A stretch of DNA of 64,000 nt, from contig JAKIVA010000004.1 in the NCBI GenBank assembly GCA_021647265.1, positions 1-64,000 of the forward strand. The letters run 5' to 3'. Source of the stretch: Lutibacter sp. (GTDB lineage Bacteria; Bacteroidota; Bacteroidia; Flavobacteriales; Flavobacteriaceae). This document shows positions 1-7,576 of the stretch, piece after piece; position 1 is the first letter of the stretch, and every line of letters begins with the position of its first letter. The notes beneath the pieces were generated by a model that was not told the origin of the DNA, did no database searches, and saw only the letters and a program-made list of their open reading frames with translations. A program made the position numbers and the translations under genes.

Positions 1-73
1 GGGGGGGGGGGGGGCAGAGGCGGTAAGGGGCATTGGGGGTGAGGCGTACAGGAGCGGCAGCAGCGGCAGCAGG
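1..73. other. Poly-G, low-quality contig start
   Basis: The window opens with 14 consecutive G and then a G-rich, repetitive stretch. The dxr reading frame that is clean from about base 74 should extend upstream into the NADPH-binding motif (GSTGSIG in this family), but here only a garbled version rich in ggc/agc can be read. This looks like accumulated base-call errors at a read or contig end and not biological sequence. That it is an artefact is inference; the G-run and the loss of a conserved motif are seen directly. Confidence 0.75.
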
Positions 74-82
74 ACGCTGGAT

Positions 83-1015
83 GTGGTCGCCAGACATCCC
101 GAGCGTTACCGGATCTACGCGCTGACTGCGAACACCAATGTTGATGCCATGGTCGCCCTGTGTGAACAGTGGCAGCCGCGTTATGCGGTGATGAACGATG
201 TTGATGCCGCTGCCGAGCTGAGTCAGCGCCTGCTTGAAACCGCAGCTCAGACTGAAATTCTAAGCGGTGAGGCCGGTCTGCTGCAGGTGGTCAAAGATGA
301 CGCGGTCAACTGCGTGGTCGCCGCCATCGTTGGTGCAGCGGGGCTGGTGCCGACACTGGCGGCGGCCGAAGCCGGTAAACGTGTGCTGCTGGCCAATAAA
401 GAAGCGCTGGTGATGTCGGGCAAACTGTTCATCGATACCGCGCGCGCCAACGACGCCATCCTGATGCCGGTCGATAGCGAACACAACGCAATTTTCCAAT
501 GTATGCCAGATAGTCTCACACGACATCATTCTTCGGTTAAAATGATCAACCGGCAGGCGAGTGCAGGCATCGAGCGCATTCTGTTGACCGCCAGTGGCGG
601 CCCGTTTCGTAGCTGGTCGGCTGAACAGTTAAATGATGTTACGCCGGCACAGGCGGTGAATCATCCGAACTGGGATATGGGCAAAAAGATTTCGGTCGAT
701 TCTGCCACCCTGATGAACAAGGGGCTGGAGCTGATCGAAGCTTACTGGCTGTTTGATATGGATATCGCTAATATTGATGTAGTGATTCATCCGCAGAGCG
801 TGATTCATTCGATGGTGACTTACAGCGATGGCTCGGTGCTGGCGCAGCTGGGAAATCCCGACATGCGCACGCCGATTGCCCACGCACTGGCATGGCCGGA
901 GAGAATCGCTTCCGGGGTGGAACCACTGAACATTTTTGAGGTCGCAAAGCTGGACTTTGAGCAGCCGGATCTAAGCCGTTTTCCTTGCCTGCGGTGCCGT
1001 AAGCCGAGCCGATGA
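83..1015 (+). CDS. dxr: 1-deoxy-D-xylulose-5-phosphate reductoisomerase, partial, foreign
   Basis: DXP reductoisomerase makes 2-C-methyl-D-erythritol 4-phosphate in the non-mevalonate isoprenoid pathway. Recognisable motifs are TLDVVARHPERY (from base ~74, upstream of the formal GTG at 83), AAIVGAAGL, LLANKEALV, PVDSEHNAIFQ, the substrate loop SGGPFR, NWDMGKKISVDSATLMNKGLE, HPQSVIHSMV and GNPDMRTPIAHALAWP. The protein is cut at both ends: the N-terminal Rossmann motif is lost in the poly-G zone and homology stops near base 994 after FPCLR, where a different sequence begins. Base composition is clearly GC-richer than everything after ~1150, and the protein most resembles gammaproteobacterial DXR. 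It is best read as contaminant or chimeric DNA at the contig end, not a gene of this genome. Confidence 0.85.
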   Translation: MVARHPERYRIYALTANTNVDAMVALCEQWQPRYAVMNDVDAAAELSQRLLETAAQTEILSGEAGLLQVVKDDAVNCVVAAIVGAAGLVPTLAAAEAGKRVLLANKEALVMSGKLFIDTARANDAILMPVDSEHNAIFQCMPDSLTRHHSSVKMINRQASAGIERILLTASGGPFRSWSAEQLNDVTPAQAVNHPNWDMGKKISVDSATLMNKGLELIEAYWLFDMDIANIDVVIHPQSVIHSMVTYSDGSVLAQLGNPDMRTPIAHALAWPERIASGVEPLNIFEVAKLDFEQPDLSRFPCLRCRKPSR

Positions 1016-1151
1016 GCGACACCGAAACGAAAGGAACACTAAGCGTCTGGTCCTCGTCTACGATGATTCCCGAAACGGAGATGAGCTGCTGTCCGATGGC
1101 CGGCAACGTGAGGCAAAGGGTGAGGTAAATGGAAACAATAATTTTTTTCAT
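975..1151 (-). CDS. Signal peptide plus carboxypeptidase-regulatory-like domain, fragment
   Basis: On the minus strand, starting at base 1151, there is a Bacteroidota-style signal peptide (MKKIIVSIYLTLCLTLPAIGQ) followed by the start of a CarboxypepD_reg-like beta-sandwich (VSGIIVDEDQT, PFVSVSLIGSAYGTAGKENG). This is the usual N-terminus of a TonB-dependent receptor or similar outer-membrane protein. It is truncated: after about 58 residues it runs into the opposite-strand dxr fragment near 975-994. Codon use is GC-richer than the flavobacterial part of the window, so it probably comes from a third source. The domain call is fair; the parent protein cannot be named. Confidence 0.5.
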
Positions 1152-1349
1152 TAAGAAGTTATTAATTTTTTTATAATTAAGATGCGTTCTTTTTACTTTA
1201 CTATTCTCACTATCCCAATCTTTTTCTAAAATATATTGACCTGTGAAAAAATAATTAGTCTTGTAGTTTTTACTCATTCTTAAAGCTAAAGGAGCTGTAC
1301 CATCCTTACGTTCTTTATTCTTACGTCTAATTATTTTTATTGAAGCCAT
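1152..1349 (-). CDS. Tyrosine recombinase/integrase, N-terminal fragment
   Basis: The first 66 residues (MASIKIIRRKNKERKDGTAP, then FFTGQYILEKDWDSENSKVKR and KKINNFL) match the arm-DNA-binding N-terminus of Bacteroidota phage/transposon-type tyrosine recombinases: a short beta-hairpin domain ending in the W-D segment before the core-binding helix bundle. The catalytic part is missing because a different sequence is joined after base 1152, apparently at shared MKKI-like bases. The gene starts about 170 bases from the partial tRNA copy at 1523-1566 and points away from it, the normal layout for an integrase beside its attachment site. Composition is AT-rich like the rest of the chromosome. Confidence 0.7.
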
Positions 1350-1522
1350 TTTATTAATTATAAGTGATGTACTAAGTTAAGTAAAAAAAATGAAAAAGGG
1401 GTACAGAATAGGTACAGAATAATTTGATTTTATTTAGTTTTATTTGATTTCATTAAAAATTAAAAAACTGATAATCAATTGATAATATAATAATTAGGTA
1501 TAAATTATAAATTATAAGTCAA

Positions 1523-1566
1523 GGCTCATAACCCGAAGGTCGCTGGTTCGAGTCCAGTCCCCGCTA
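1523..1566 (+). other. Partial tRNA-fMet 3' half, probable attachment site (attR-like)
   Basis: The stretch reads as the 3' half of an initiator tRNA. It has an anticodon loop CTCATAA (anticodon CAT), a CCC start of the 3' anticodon stem as in initiator tRNAs, and the variable region AGGTC. A perfect T arm follows (GCTGG, TTCGAGT, CCAGT with one G-U), then the acceptor strand CCCCGCT and discriminator A. The 5' half is absent: bases before 1523 do not form D arm or acceptor stem. A 3'-only copy beside an integrase gene is the classic footprint of integration into the 3' end of a tRNA gene. By that logic the element lies to the left and the older chromosome to the right. The intact tRNA-fMet would be at the other end of the element, outside this window. 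Confidence 0.75.
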
Positions 1567-1568
1567 CT

Positions 1569-1602
1569 AAAAAGCCTAGTTTTACTAGGTTTTTCTTTTT
1601 TT
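1569..1602 (+). terminator. Intrinsic terminator after tRNA-fMet copy
   Basis: Arms AAAAA-CCTAGT and ACTAGG-TTTTT pair around a TTT loop (one bulged G), followed by a T-rich run. It lies three bases after the tRNA discriminator base, so it is probably the original terminator of the tRNA gene, carried with the 3' side of the integration site. Confidence 0.7.
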
Positions 1603-1659
1603 AGCAAAATTGTAGTAAAATCAGAGGTTTTTAAAGTCAACTTAACAACACTGTTAAAG

Positions 1660-1810
1660 TTATAAATTCAGATAAATATTGTCGTATTGCTCTTGCTTTA
1701 TACCTAAATATTTACGTGTAATACTTATAGAACTATGGTTAAACATCTCACTTGGTAAATGTAAAATGAGAATATAGCGTATTAAATGAACATTTATATT
1801 TATTGTAAAA
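1660..1810 (-). pseudogene. Tyrosine recombinase C-terminal remnant
   Basis: Reading the minus strand in one frame gives VHLIRYILIL, then LPSEMFNHSSISITRKYLGI, then KQEQYDNIYLNL and a stop at 1660-1662. The FNHSS...T.RKYLGI segment is the C-terminal signature of tyrosine recombinases (second active-site His and the nucleophilic Tyr). HLIR looks like the HxxR box, but it is too close to the Tyr, so an internal stretch has been lost. No start codon or N-terminal domain is found upstream. It is the tail of a second integrase, on the chromosome side of the tRNA copy and distinct from the one at 1152-1349. It suggests an older element once used the same site. Confidence 0.65.
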
Positions 1811-2112
1811 ACGTATAAAACTAAGGTTGAGGTTGTTAGGTGAAGTAATAATGTGTACTTATAGTAAAAGTGAACATTGTGATTATAAAAAACACTTTTA
1901 GAGTTAAGTTAGAATGACTATAAGTTACAATCAATATGAGAACATGACTTATAATTTTATACATTAGATACGCTTTAAGCATAATGATTAAAAAATGCTA
2001 ACAATTTTAGGGGAATTATGAACGAAACTTTATTAACATTTTTAGTGTTGGTTCTAAGCTGAAATTAAAAATTGGTTTTGTTTTAATACCTAATGTTTAA
2101 TATAAAATAATT
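1811..2112. other. AT-rich intergenic stretch, no gene seen
   Basis: Very AT-rich with frequent stops in all frames. I see no RNA gene, repeat or convincing promoter beyond generic A/T tracts. Confidence 0.5.
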
Positions 2113-2496
2113 ATGAAAAAAATTACTTGGATTATACTTTTAATACTAGCCTTAATCCTTTTGGATAAAAGCTGTAACAATGATAATTCTTCTTTGGGAA
2201 ATGATAAAATAATACAAACAGAGAGTAGAAAAACTGCTGCTAAATGGTATGTAGGAGGTACGCTTCATAAGTCAACTATATTTGAATGGAAGAAATCCTC
2301 TGAAAAAAATAAATTAGCAACTTGTGGAGATTTTATAGCGAAAACTGTGGATAAAAATACTTCGTTAGAAATTATAAAAGAAAAAGCAGAAAATTTAAAA
2401 ATATGCATTGATGAAGCTACAAGAGAACAAAAAATAACGGATAATGAAAAGGTTTCTAAAATGGCAGCCACTTGTGTAGTCATTCTTGGATATTAG
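2113..2496 (+). CDS. Small exported protein, family not recognised
   Basis: A 127-residue protein with an N-terminal hydrophobic segment (KKITWIILLILALILL, residues 3-18) followed by a short polar linker, so it is exported or membrane-anchored. The soluble part has a compact pattern: YVGGTLHKSTIFEW near residue 46, KLATCGDFI near 67, an EKAENLKICIDEA helix, and a C-terminal MAATCVVILGY. The three Cys in the soluble part could form disulfides outside the cytoplasm. I have no named family. It lies in the orphan zone between the integrase remnants and the M61-like gene, with no operon partner, so it is plausibly element cargo. Confidence 0.6.
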   Translation: MKKITWIILLILALILLDKSCNNDNSSLGNDKIIQTESRKTAAKWYVGGTLHKSTIFEWKKSSEKNKLATCGDFIAKTVDKNTSLEIIKEKAENLKICIDEATREQKITDNEKVSKMAATCVVILGY

Positions 2497-2662
2497 TCAT
2501 TTTTTTGGTGTAATATATCAAGCTGTTGAAATTAATTCTATAAAAAACCAAACTTTAATAGAAGAATTAAAAATCTGGATAAAATGGGTAAGCAATAAAG
2601 CTGATTGGTATGACCCAATTATTAATAAAAAAGATAATCTATTTGATAATAATATAATTTAA
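2480..2662 (+). pseudogene. C-terminal remnant of an unidentified protein
   Basis: An open frame with no plausible start encodes IYQAVEIN, LIEELKIWIKWVSNKADWYD and PIINKKDNLFDNNII before a stop at 2660-2662. The tryptophan-rich ADWYDP helix end looks like real protein, not random AT-rich translation, and codon use fits. A stop at 2477-2479 closes the frame upstream. It overlaps the end of the preceding small gene by 17 bases in another frame. I cannot name the parent family. Confidence 0.35.
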
Positions 2663-2913
2663 AATATTATTTTTTAGGTATATTTTTTTAACTAAATTAC
2701 ATTAAAATAATATTGTATACCTGAATTCAAGATAATCGAAAGCTAAAATTGTATGAGGTTTTTTATGCCTTGTATTTTAATTGCTGTTTTCAGAAAGGAG
2801 AATTAGAATGTGAAAATTTCAGTATATTTATGCATAATAAAATGATTTAAATAAGGTATAACTACCTTAATTAAAGTAAATATGTTAAAGTATGGTTGTT
2901 ACATTGGTTAATT

Positions 2914-4335
2914 ATGAATAAAATATTACAGTTGTGTTTGATATTTATTTCCGTTACGTATGTATTTGGTCAAAATAAGAATAGCGTAAAATATACACTT
3001 AATTATACAGAAAAGTCAGATAAGGTATTAATAACCATAGATTTTGATTCTTTAAGCATTAACACCGTTAAGTTAATAATTCCTCGAAGTGCTCCAGGAA
3101 CTTATGAGCTTACAAATTACAGTTCCTTTGTAGATAGTGTTAAAGCATATACCAGTTCTAATAAAATTATTGAGGGAAGTATAGGAGAAGGCTCCTATTT
3201 TACTTTTTTAGATACTAAAAATTTATACATTTCATCAATTACTTATCATGTTGATATTGGTAAAATGGAAACAACCTTATTAGGTTCTTATGCAAGTTCT
3301 AAAAAAAGAAAAAATTATATAGGAATTTTAGGGTATTCAGTTTTTGGTTTTGTGGAAGGTTTAGAGAGCGAACAAATTGTACTGGATATTAATACAACTA
3401 TAGATTGGCCAATTTTTAGTACGCTTCGACCTCAAAAAGAAAGAAAAAAAGGCGTAGACTCTTATTTTGTTGAAAATTATGCAGTACTTGTAGATGGACA
3501 ATATCTTTTAGGTAAGGGAGTAGAAATACATCAAATAACGAATACACAAATACCCTTATTTGTTGCTGTATATACTGAAACAGAAATAGATATTAGAGAA
3601 ATAGGAAGAAGGGTTTTAAAATCATTCAATGCATTAGTTAATTATTTTGGGTTTGTTCCTATGCCACATTATACAGTTTGTTATGAATTTTTAAACCCTA
3701 TTTCCAGAAGGCATGATTATGGCTTTTCTATGGAACATTTAAATAGTATGACAGCAAGTTTCGATATTTCAAAGGCAATTACAAATTATGATTCAAATGC
3801 TAAAATTGGAAGTATTGTTCATCATATTGCACATTCCTGGATTCCGCTACGATCTTATGGCACAGGATATCGTCCGTTTGAATGGCAAACCGCTCCAATA
3901 ATAGAGACTATTTGGTTAAATGAAGGGTTTATTTGGTATATTTCATATTATACGGTTTTAGAAAATAAACAAATCATTAAATTTTTTAATGAAATTTTAG
4001 ATAGTGCACCAGATTATATCAAGAAAAAATCATTAAAAGAATTATCACTATTGGGTTCTACCCAGTATTCAATGGATTTCAGAATAGGTAAAAATTTATT
4101 TTCAAGAGGTGCACTTTTGGCACACGATCTTGACGTTTTAATACTAAAAGAAACAAATGGACAAAAGTCTTTTAAAGATGCTATATTGGGTTTGTTAAAA
4201 TGGACGGAAGTAAATAAAAGAGCATATAGATATGATGAAATAGCTTCTATAATTTCTAAATCTGTGCATGTGGATGTTTCTAAGGTGTGGGAAAAATGGC
4301 AAAAATCAATGAGGTTACAACTAAAAAAAACTTGA
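2914..4335 (+). CDS. M61-like secreted peptidase homologue lacking the catalytic Glu
   Basis: The protein has a signal peptide (MNKILQLCLIFISVTYVFGQ), an N-terminal beta-rich region with PRSAPGTYEL as in M61 (glycyl aminopeptidase-type) proteins, and a helical gluzincin-like domain. I prefer the ATG at 2914 over an upstream TTG at 2896, because it places the signal peptide at the N-terminus. The zinc site should read HExxH, but the sequence here is HHIAHSWIPLRSYG: both His remain while the catalytic Glu is His. The downstream zinc-ligand helix IWLNEGF is intact. The protein may bind zinc without cleaving peptides, or belong to a divergent subfamily. The nitrilase gene follows 7 bases downstream, so they are probably co-transcribed. 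Confidence 0.7.
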   Translation: MNKILQLCLIFISVTYVFGQNKNSVKYTLNYTEKSDKVLITIDFDSLSINTVKLIIPRSAPGTYELTNYSSFVDSVKAYTSSNKIIEGSIGEGSYFTFLDTKNLYISSITYHVDIGKMETTLLGSYASSKKRKNYIGILGYSVFGFVEGLESEQIVLDINTTIDWPIFSTLRPQKERKKGVDSYFVENYAVLVDGQYLLGKGVEIHQITNTQIPLFVAVYTETEIDIREIGRRVLKSFNALVNYFGFVPMPHYTVCYEFLNPISRRHDYGFSMEHLNSMTASFDISKAITNYDSNAKIGSIVHHIAHSWIPLRSYGTGYRPFEWQTAPIIETIWLNEGFIWYISYYTVLENKQIIKFFNEILDSAPDYIKKKSLKELSLLGSTQYSMDFRIGKNLFSRGALLAHDLDVLILKETNGQKSFKDAILGLLKWTEVNKRAYRYDEIASIISKSVHVDVSKVWEKWQKSMRLQLKKT

Positions 4336-4342
4336 ATTTGAT

Positions 4343-5335
4343 ATGAATGAAAAAAATATATTGAAAGTAGGAATGGCTCAAATTTCTCCTGTATGGTTGG
4401 ATAAAGAAAAAACTATTGAAAAAATAAAGTTATTTATTATTGAAGCAGGAGAAAAGAAATGTGAACTTATAATTTTTGGGGAAGGATTACTACCTGGTTA
4501 TCCTTTTTGGGTATCTCTAACAAATGGATCCGCATTTAATTCAACAATTCAAAAAGAAATACACGCTCACTATATTAGAAATTCAATACAAATTGAAGTG
4601 GGGGAATTAAATGAAATTTGCGAATTAGCAAAAAAATATAATATGGCTATTTACATAGGTGTTATTGAACGAGCCAAGGATAGAGGTGGACACAGTTTAT
4701 ATTGTTCTTTGGTGTATATTAATGCAAAAGGAAAAATTAAATCTGTTCATAGAAAATTACAACCTACTTATGAAGAGCGGTTGGTTTGGGCTGCTGGAGA
4801 CGGCAATGGTTTACAAGTTCATAATCTTAAACAATTTTGTGTAGGTGGCTTAAACTGTTGGGAAAATTGGATGCCACTTTCTAGAACTGCACTTTATGGT
4901 TTAGGAGAAAATTTGCATATTGCCGTTTGGCCGGGTTCAGATTATAATACAGCCGATATTACCAGATTTATTGCAAGAGAATCACGATCATTTGTTATAT
5001 CTGTTTCTAGTTTAATGAAGGTTGAAGATTTCCCAAACAATACTCCTCATTTAAAAACAATTTTAAAAAATGCACCCACAGTATTGGCAAATGGAGGCTC
5101 TTGTATTGCTGGTCCTGATGGCGAATGGATTGTTGAACCAATCATTGGAAAGGAAGGGTTAATTGTGAAAGAGTTAGATTTTAATCGAGTGTTAGAAGAA
5201 CGACAAAATTTTGATCCTGTTGGGCATTATTCTCGTCCAGATATTACAAAACTTACAGTTAACAGAGAAAGACAATCAATAGTTAATATTGTTGATAATT
5301 TAAAGAGTGATAACGAAGTAGATTATATTCAATAA
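4343..5335 (+). CDS. Nitrilase / carbon-nitrogen hydrolase
   Basis: A 330-residue nitrilase-superfamily enzyme with the full catalytic set: Glu in IIFGEGLLPGYP, Lys in HRKLQPTYEERLVW, and Cys in GGLNCWENWMPLSR. PGYP after the Glu and CWEN after the Cys are typical of true nitrilases (branch 1, nitrile to acid plus ammonia), not amidases. Cytosolic, no signal peptide. It follows the M61-like gene with a 7-base gap, so both are likely on one mRNA, although one product is exported and the other is not. The substrate cannot be read from sequence. Confidence 0.85.
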   Translation: MNEKNILKVGMAQISPVWLDKEKTIEKIKLFIIEAGEKKCELIIFGEGLLPGYPFWVSLTNGSAFNSTIQKEIHAHYIRNSIQIEVGELNEICELAKKYNMAIYIGVIERAKDRGGHSLYCSLVYINAKGKIKSVHRKLQPTYEERLVWAAGDGNGLQVHNLKQFCVGGLNCWENWMPLSRTALYGLGENLHIAVWPGSDYNTADITRFIARESRSFVISVSSLMKVEDFPNNTPHLKTILKNAPTVLANGGSCIAGPDGEWIVEPIIGKEGLIVKELDFNRVLEERQNFDPVGHYSRPDITKLTVNRERQSIVNIVDNLKSDNEVDYIQ

Positions 5336-5566
5336 AAAATATAAAACAGATATTGAGTTTATATTCATTTAAAATAATTCATAATTTGTATGTTTTTTTA
5401 AGCTAAAGTGTAAAGTTTGTTTAAAAACAGTGTTAAACCTATAAAATTTCAATCGTTTTCGTATTTTATCTCTAATAAACTCACATTATTTTGTAAACTT
5501 GCAAACTTAAATTAGTACTAAAATTTTAAGAGGCTAATTTTTTTTAAAAGATTTAAAAATAAATAG

Positions 5567-6961
5567 ATGGGTACAACATTATTCGACAAGGTTTGGGATT
5601 CACACGTAGTTAAAAAAATACAAGACGGACCAGATGTCTTTTTTATTGATAGACATTTAATTCATGAAGTTACAAGTCCTGTAGCATTTTTAGGGTTGAA
5701 AAACAGAAACAATACGGTATTATATCCTAATAAAACATTTGCTACTGCAGATCATAATACGCCAACTATAAATCAACACCTGCCAGTTGAAGACCCGTTA
5801 TCGGCTAATCAATTAAAGGCGCTAGAAGAAAATTCGGCTGAATGGGGTATTCCTCATTGGGGGTTAGGACATCAAAAAAATGGGATTGTACACGTTATTG
5901 GTCCTGAAAATGGAATTACACTTCCAGGAGCCACTATTGTTTGTGGAGATTCTCATACATCTACACATGGTGCTTTTGGAGCTATAGCCTTTGGTATTGG
6001 TACTTCAGAAGTAGAAATGGTGCTTTCTTCTCAATGCATTATGCAGCCAAAGCCCAAAAAAATGAGAATAAATATTAATGGAGAACTTGGGTTGGGTGTT
6101 ACGCCAAAAGATGTTGCCTTGTTCATTATATCTAAATTAACAACCTCAGGAGCTACCGGATATTTTGTAGAATATGCAGGTGACGTATTTAAAAGTATGA
6201 CAATGGAGGGTAGGATGACAGTTTGTAATTTAAGTATTGAAATGGGAGCTCGTGGAGGTATTATTGCTCCAGATGAAAAAACATACGATTATATTAAAGG
6301 TCGATTGTTTGCACCAAAAGGAGAGGATTGGGATACAGCAATGAAATATTGGAAAATATTAAAAACCGATGAAGATGCTATTTTTGATAAAGAACTTACC
6401 TTTAATGCAAGTGAAATAGAACCTATGATTACTTATGGAACAAATCCAGGTATGGGAACAGGTATTTCAAATCAAATTCCTAATGCTAATGAAGTTGAGG
6501 GCGGTATTACTACCTATAAGAAATCATTAAATTATATGGGGTTTGAAGAAGGAGATACTATGATTGGTAAAAAGGTAGATTATGTTTTCTTAGGAAGTTG
6601 TACCAATGGAAGGATTGAAGATTTTAGAGCTTTTGCATCAATTGTAAAGGGAAGAAAAAAAGCAGCAAATATTACTGCCTGGTTGGTTCCAGGCTCTCAT
6701 ATTGTTGAAGCTGAAATTGAAGAGGAAGGATTGTTGGCTATTATTACAGAAGCAGGGTTTGAGTTAAGACAACCCGGGTGCTCAGCTTGCTTAGCCATGA
6801 ATGACGACAAAGTACCTCCAGGGAAATTAGCAGTAAGTACTTCAAATAGAAATTTTGAAGGAAGACAAGGACCTGGATCAAGAACCTTGTTGGCTAGTCC
6901 GTTAGTTGCCGCAGCAACAGCTGTAACAGGAGTAGTAACCGATCCAAGGACACTTTTATAA
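5567..6961 (+). CDS. leuC: 3-isopropylmalate dehydratase large subunit
   Basis: Aconitase-family large subunit of isopropylmalate isomerase, which converts 2- to 3-isopropylmalate in leucine synthesis (and citramalate in the parallel isoleucine route). Its 464 residues are full length. Motifs are the N-terminal FIDRHLIHEVTSP, IVCGDSHTSTHGAFGA, and the [4Fe-4S] cysteines in FLGSCTNGR and GCSACLAMN. It begins the block leuC-leuD-leuA paralogue, with 17 bases to leuD. The 231-base gap upstream holds no gene and no leader peptide that I can recognise. Confidence 0.97.
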   Translation: MGTTLFDKVWDSHVVKKIQDGPDVFFIDRHLIHEVTSPVAFLGLKNRNNTVLYPNKTFATADHNTPTINQHLPVEDPLSANQLKALEENSAEWGIPHWGLGHQKNGIVHVIGPENGITLPGATIVCGDSHTSTHGAFGAIAFGIGTSEVEMVLSSQCIMQPKPKKMRININGELGLGVTPKDVALFIISKLTTSGATGYFVEYAGDVFKSMTMEGRMTVCNLSIEMGARGGIIAPDEKTYDYIKGRLFAPKGEDWDTAMKYWKILKTDEDAIFDKELTFNASEIEPMITYGTNPGMGTGISNQIPNANEVEGGITTYKKSLNYMGFEEGDTMIGKKVDYVFLGSCTNGRIEDFRAFASIVKGRKKAANITAWLVPGSHIVEAEIEEEGLLAIITEAGFELRQPGCSACLAMNDDKVPPGKLAVSTSNRNFEGRQGPGSRTLLASPLVAAATAVTGVVTDPRTLL

Positions 6962-6978
6962 TTTAAAAACAAAAGAAA

Positions 6979-7575
6979 ATGGCTTACGATAAATTTGAAA
7001 TATTAAAAAGTACAGCAGTTCCATTACCAATTGAAAATGTTGATACAGATCAAATAATTCCAGCACGGTTCTTAAAAGCAACGGAGCGAAAAGGGTTTGG
7101 AGACAATCTTTTTAGAGATTGGAGGTATAACCCAGATAATACATTAAAAAAAGAATTTGTTCTAAATAATCCAATTTACAAAGGCAAAATTTTAGTTGGT
7201 GGAAAAAATTTTGGTTCAGGTTCTTCCAGAGAACACGCAGCTTGGGCTGTATACGATTATGGGTTTAGGTGTGTTGTTTCTAGTTTTTTCGCAGATATTT
7301 TTAGAGGAAATTGTTTAAATATTGGCGTATTGCCAGTTCAGGTAAGTGCAGCATTTTTAGATAAAATATTTAAGGCAATTGAAGATCATCCAGCTACTGA
7401 AATTGAAATAAATTTACCAAATCAAACAATTACATTATTGACAAGCGGAGAAAAAGAATCATTTGAAATAAACAGCTATAAAAAAGAAAATATGTTAAAT
7501 GGGTATGATGATATTGATTATTTAACAAAAATGAAAGAAGAAATAAAAGACTTTGCAGTAAAAAGACCTTTTTAA
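6979..7575 (+). CDS. leuD: 3-isopropylmalate dehydratase small subunit
   Basis: The swivel-domain small subunit that pairs with LeuC. The 198 residues are normal length. Typical sequence includes NVDTDQIIPARFLK near the start, the substrate loop GSGSSREHAAWA, and NCLNIGVLPV. Only one base separates its stop from the next ATG, so translation is probably coupled to the leuA-like gene downstream. Confidence 0.97.
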   Translation: MAYDKFEILKSTAVPLPIENVDTDQIIPARFLKATERKGFGDNLFRDWRYNPDNTLKKEFVLNNPIYKGKILVGGKNFGSGSSREHAAWAVYDYGFRCVVSSFFADIFRGNCLNIGVLPVQVSAAFLDKIFKAIEDHPATEIEINLPNQTITLLTSGEKESFEINSYKKENMLNGYDDIDYLTKMKEEIKDFAVKRPF

Positions 7576-7576
7576 A

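Noticed and set aside
1016..1150. Regulatory region of dxr
   Set aside because: It encodes another organism's secreted protein on the opposite strand and belongs to the chimeric join.
768..1349. A single 193-residue minus-strand protein spanning integrase, signal peptide and further residues
   Set aside because: It is an artefact of joined fragments: residues 1-66 are integrase, 67-125 a different secreted protein, and the rest is the antisense of dxr.
1640..2110. CRISPR array or tandem repeat in the AT-rich zone
   Set aside because: No regularly spaced repeats are present; only the integrase remnant and generic A/T tracts.
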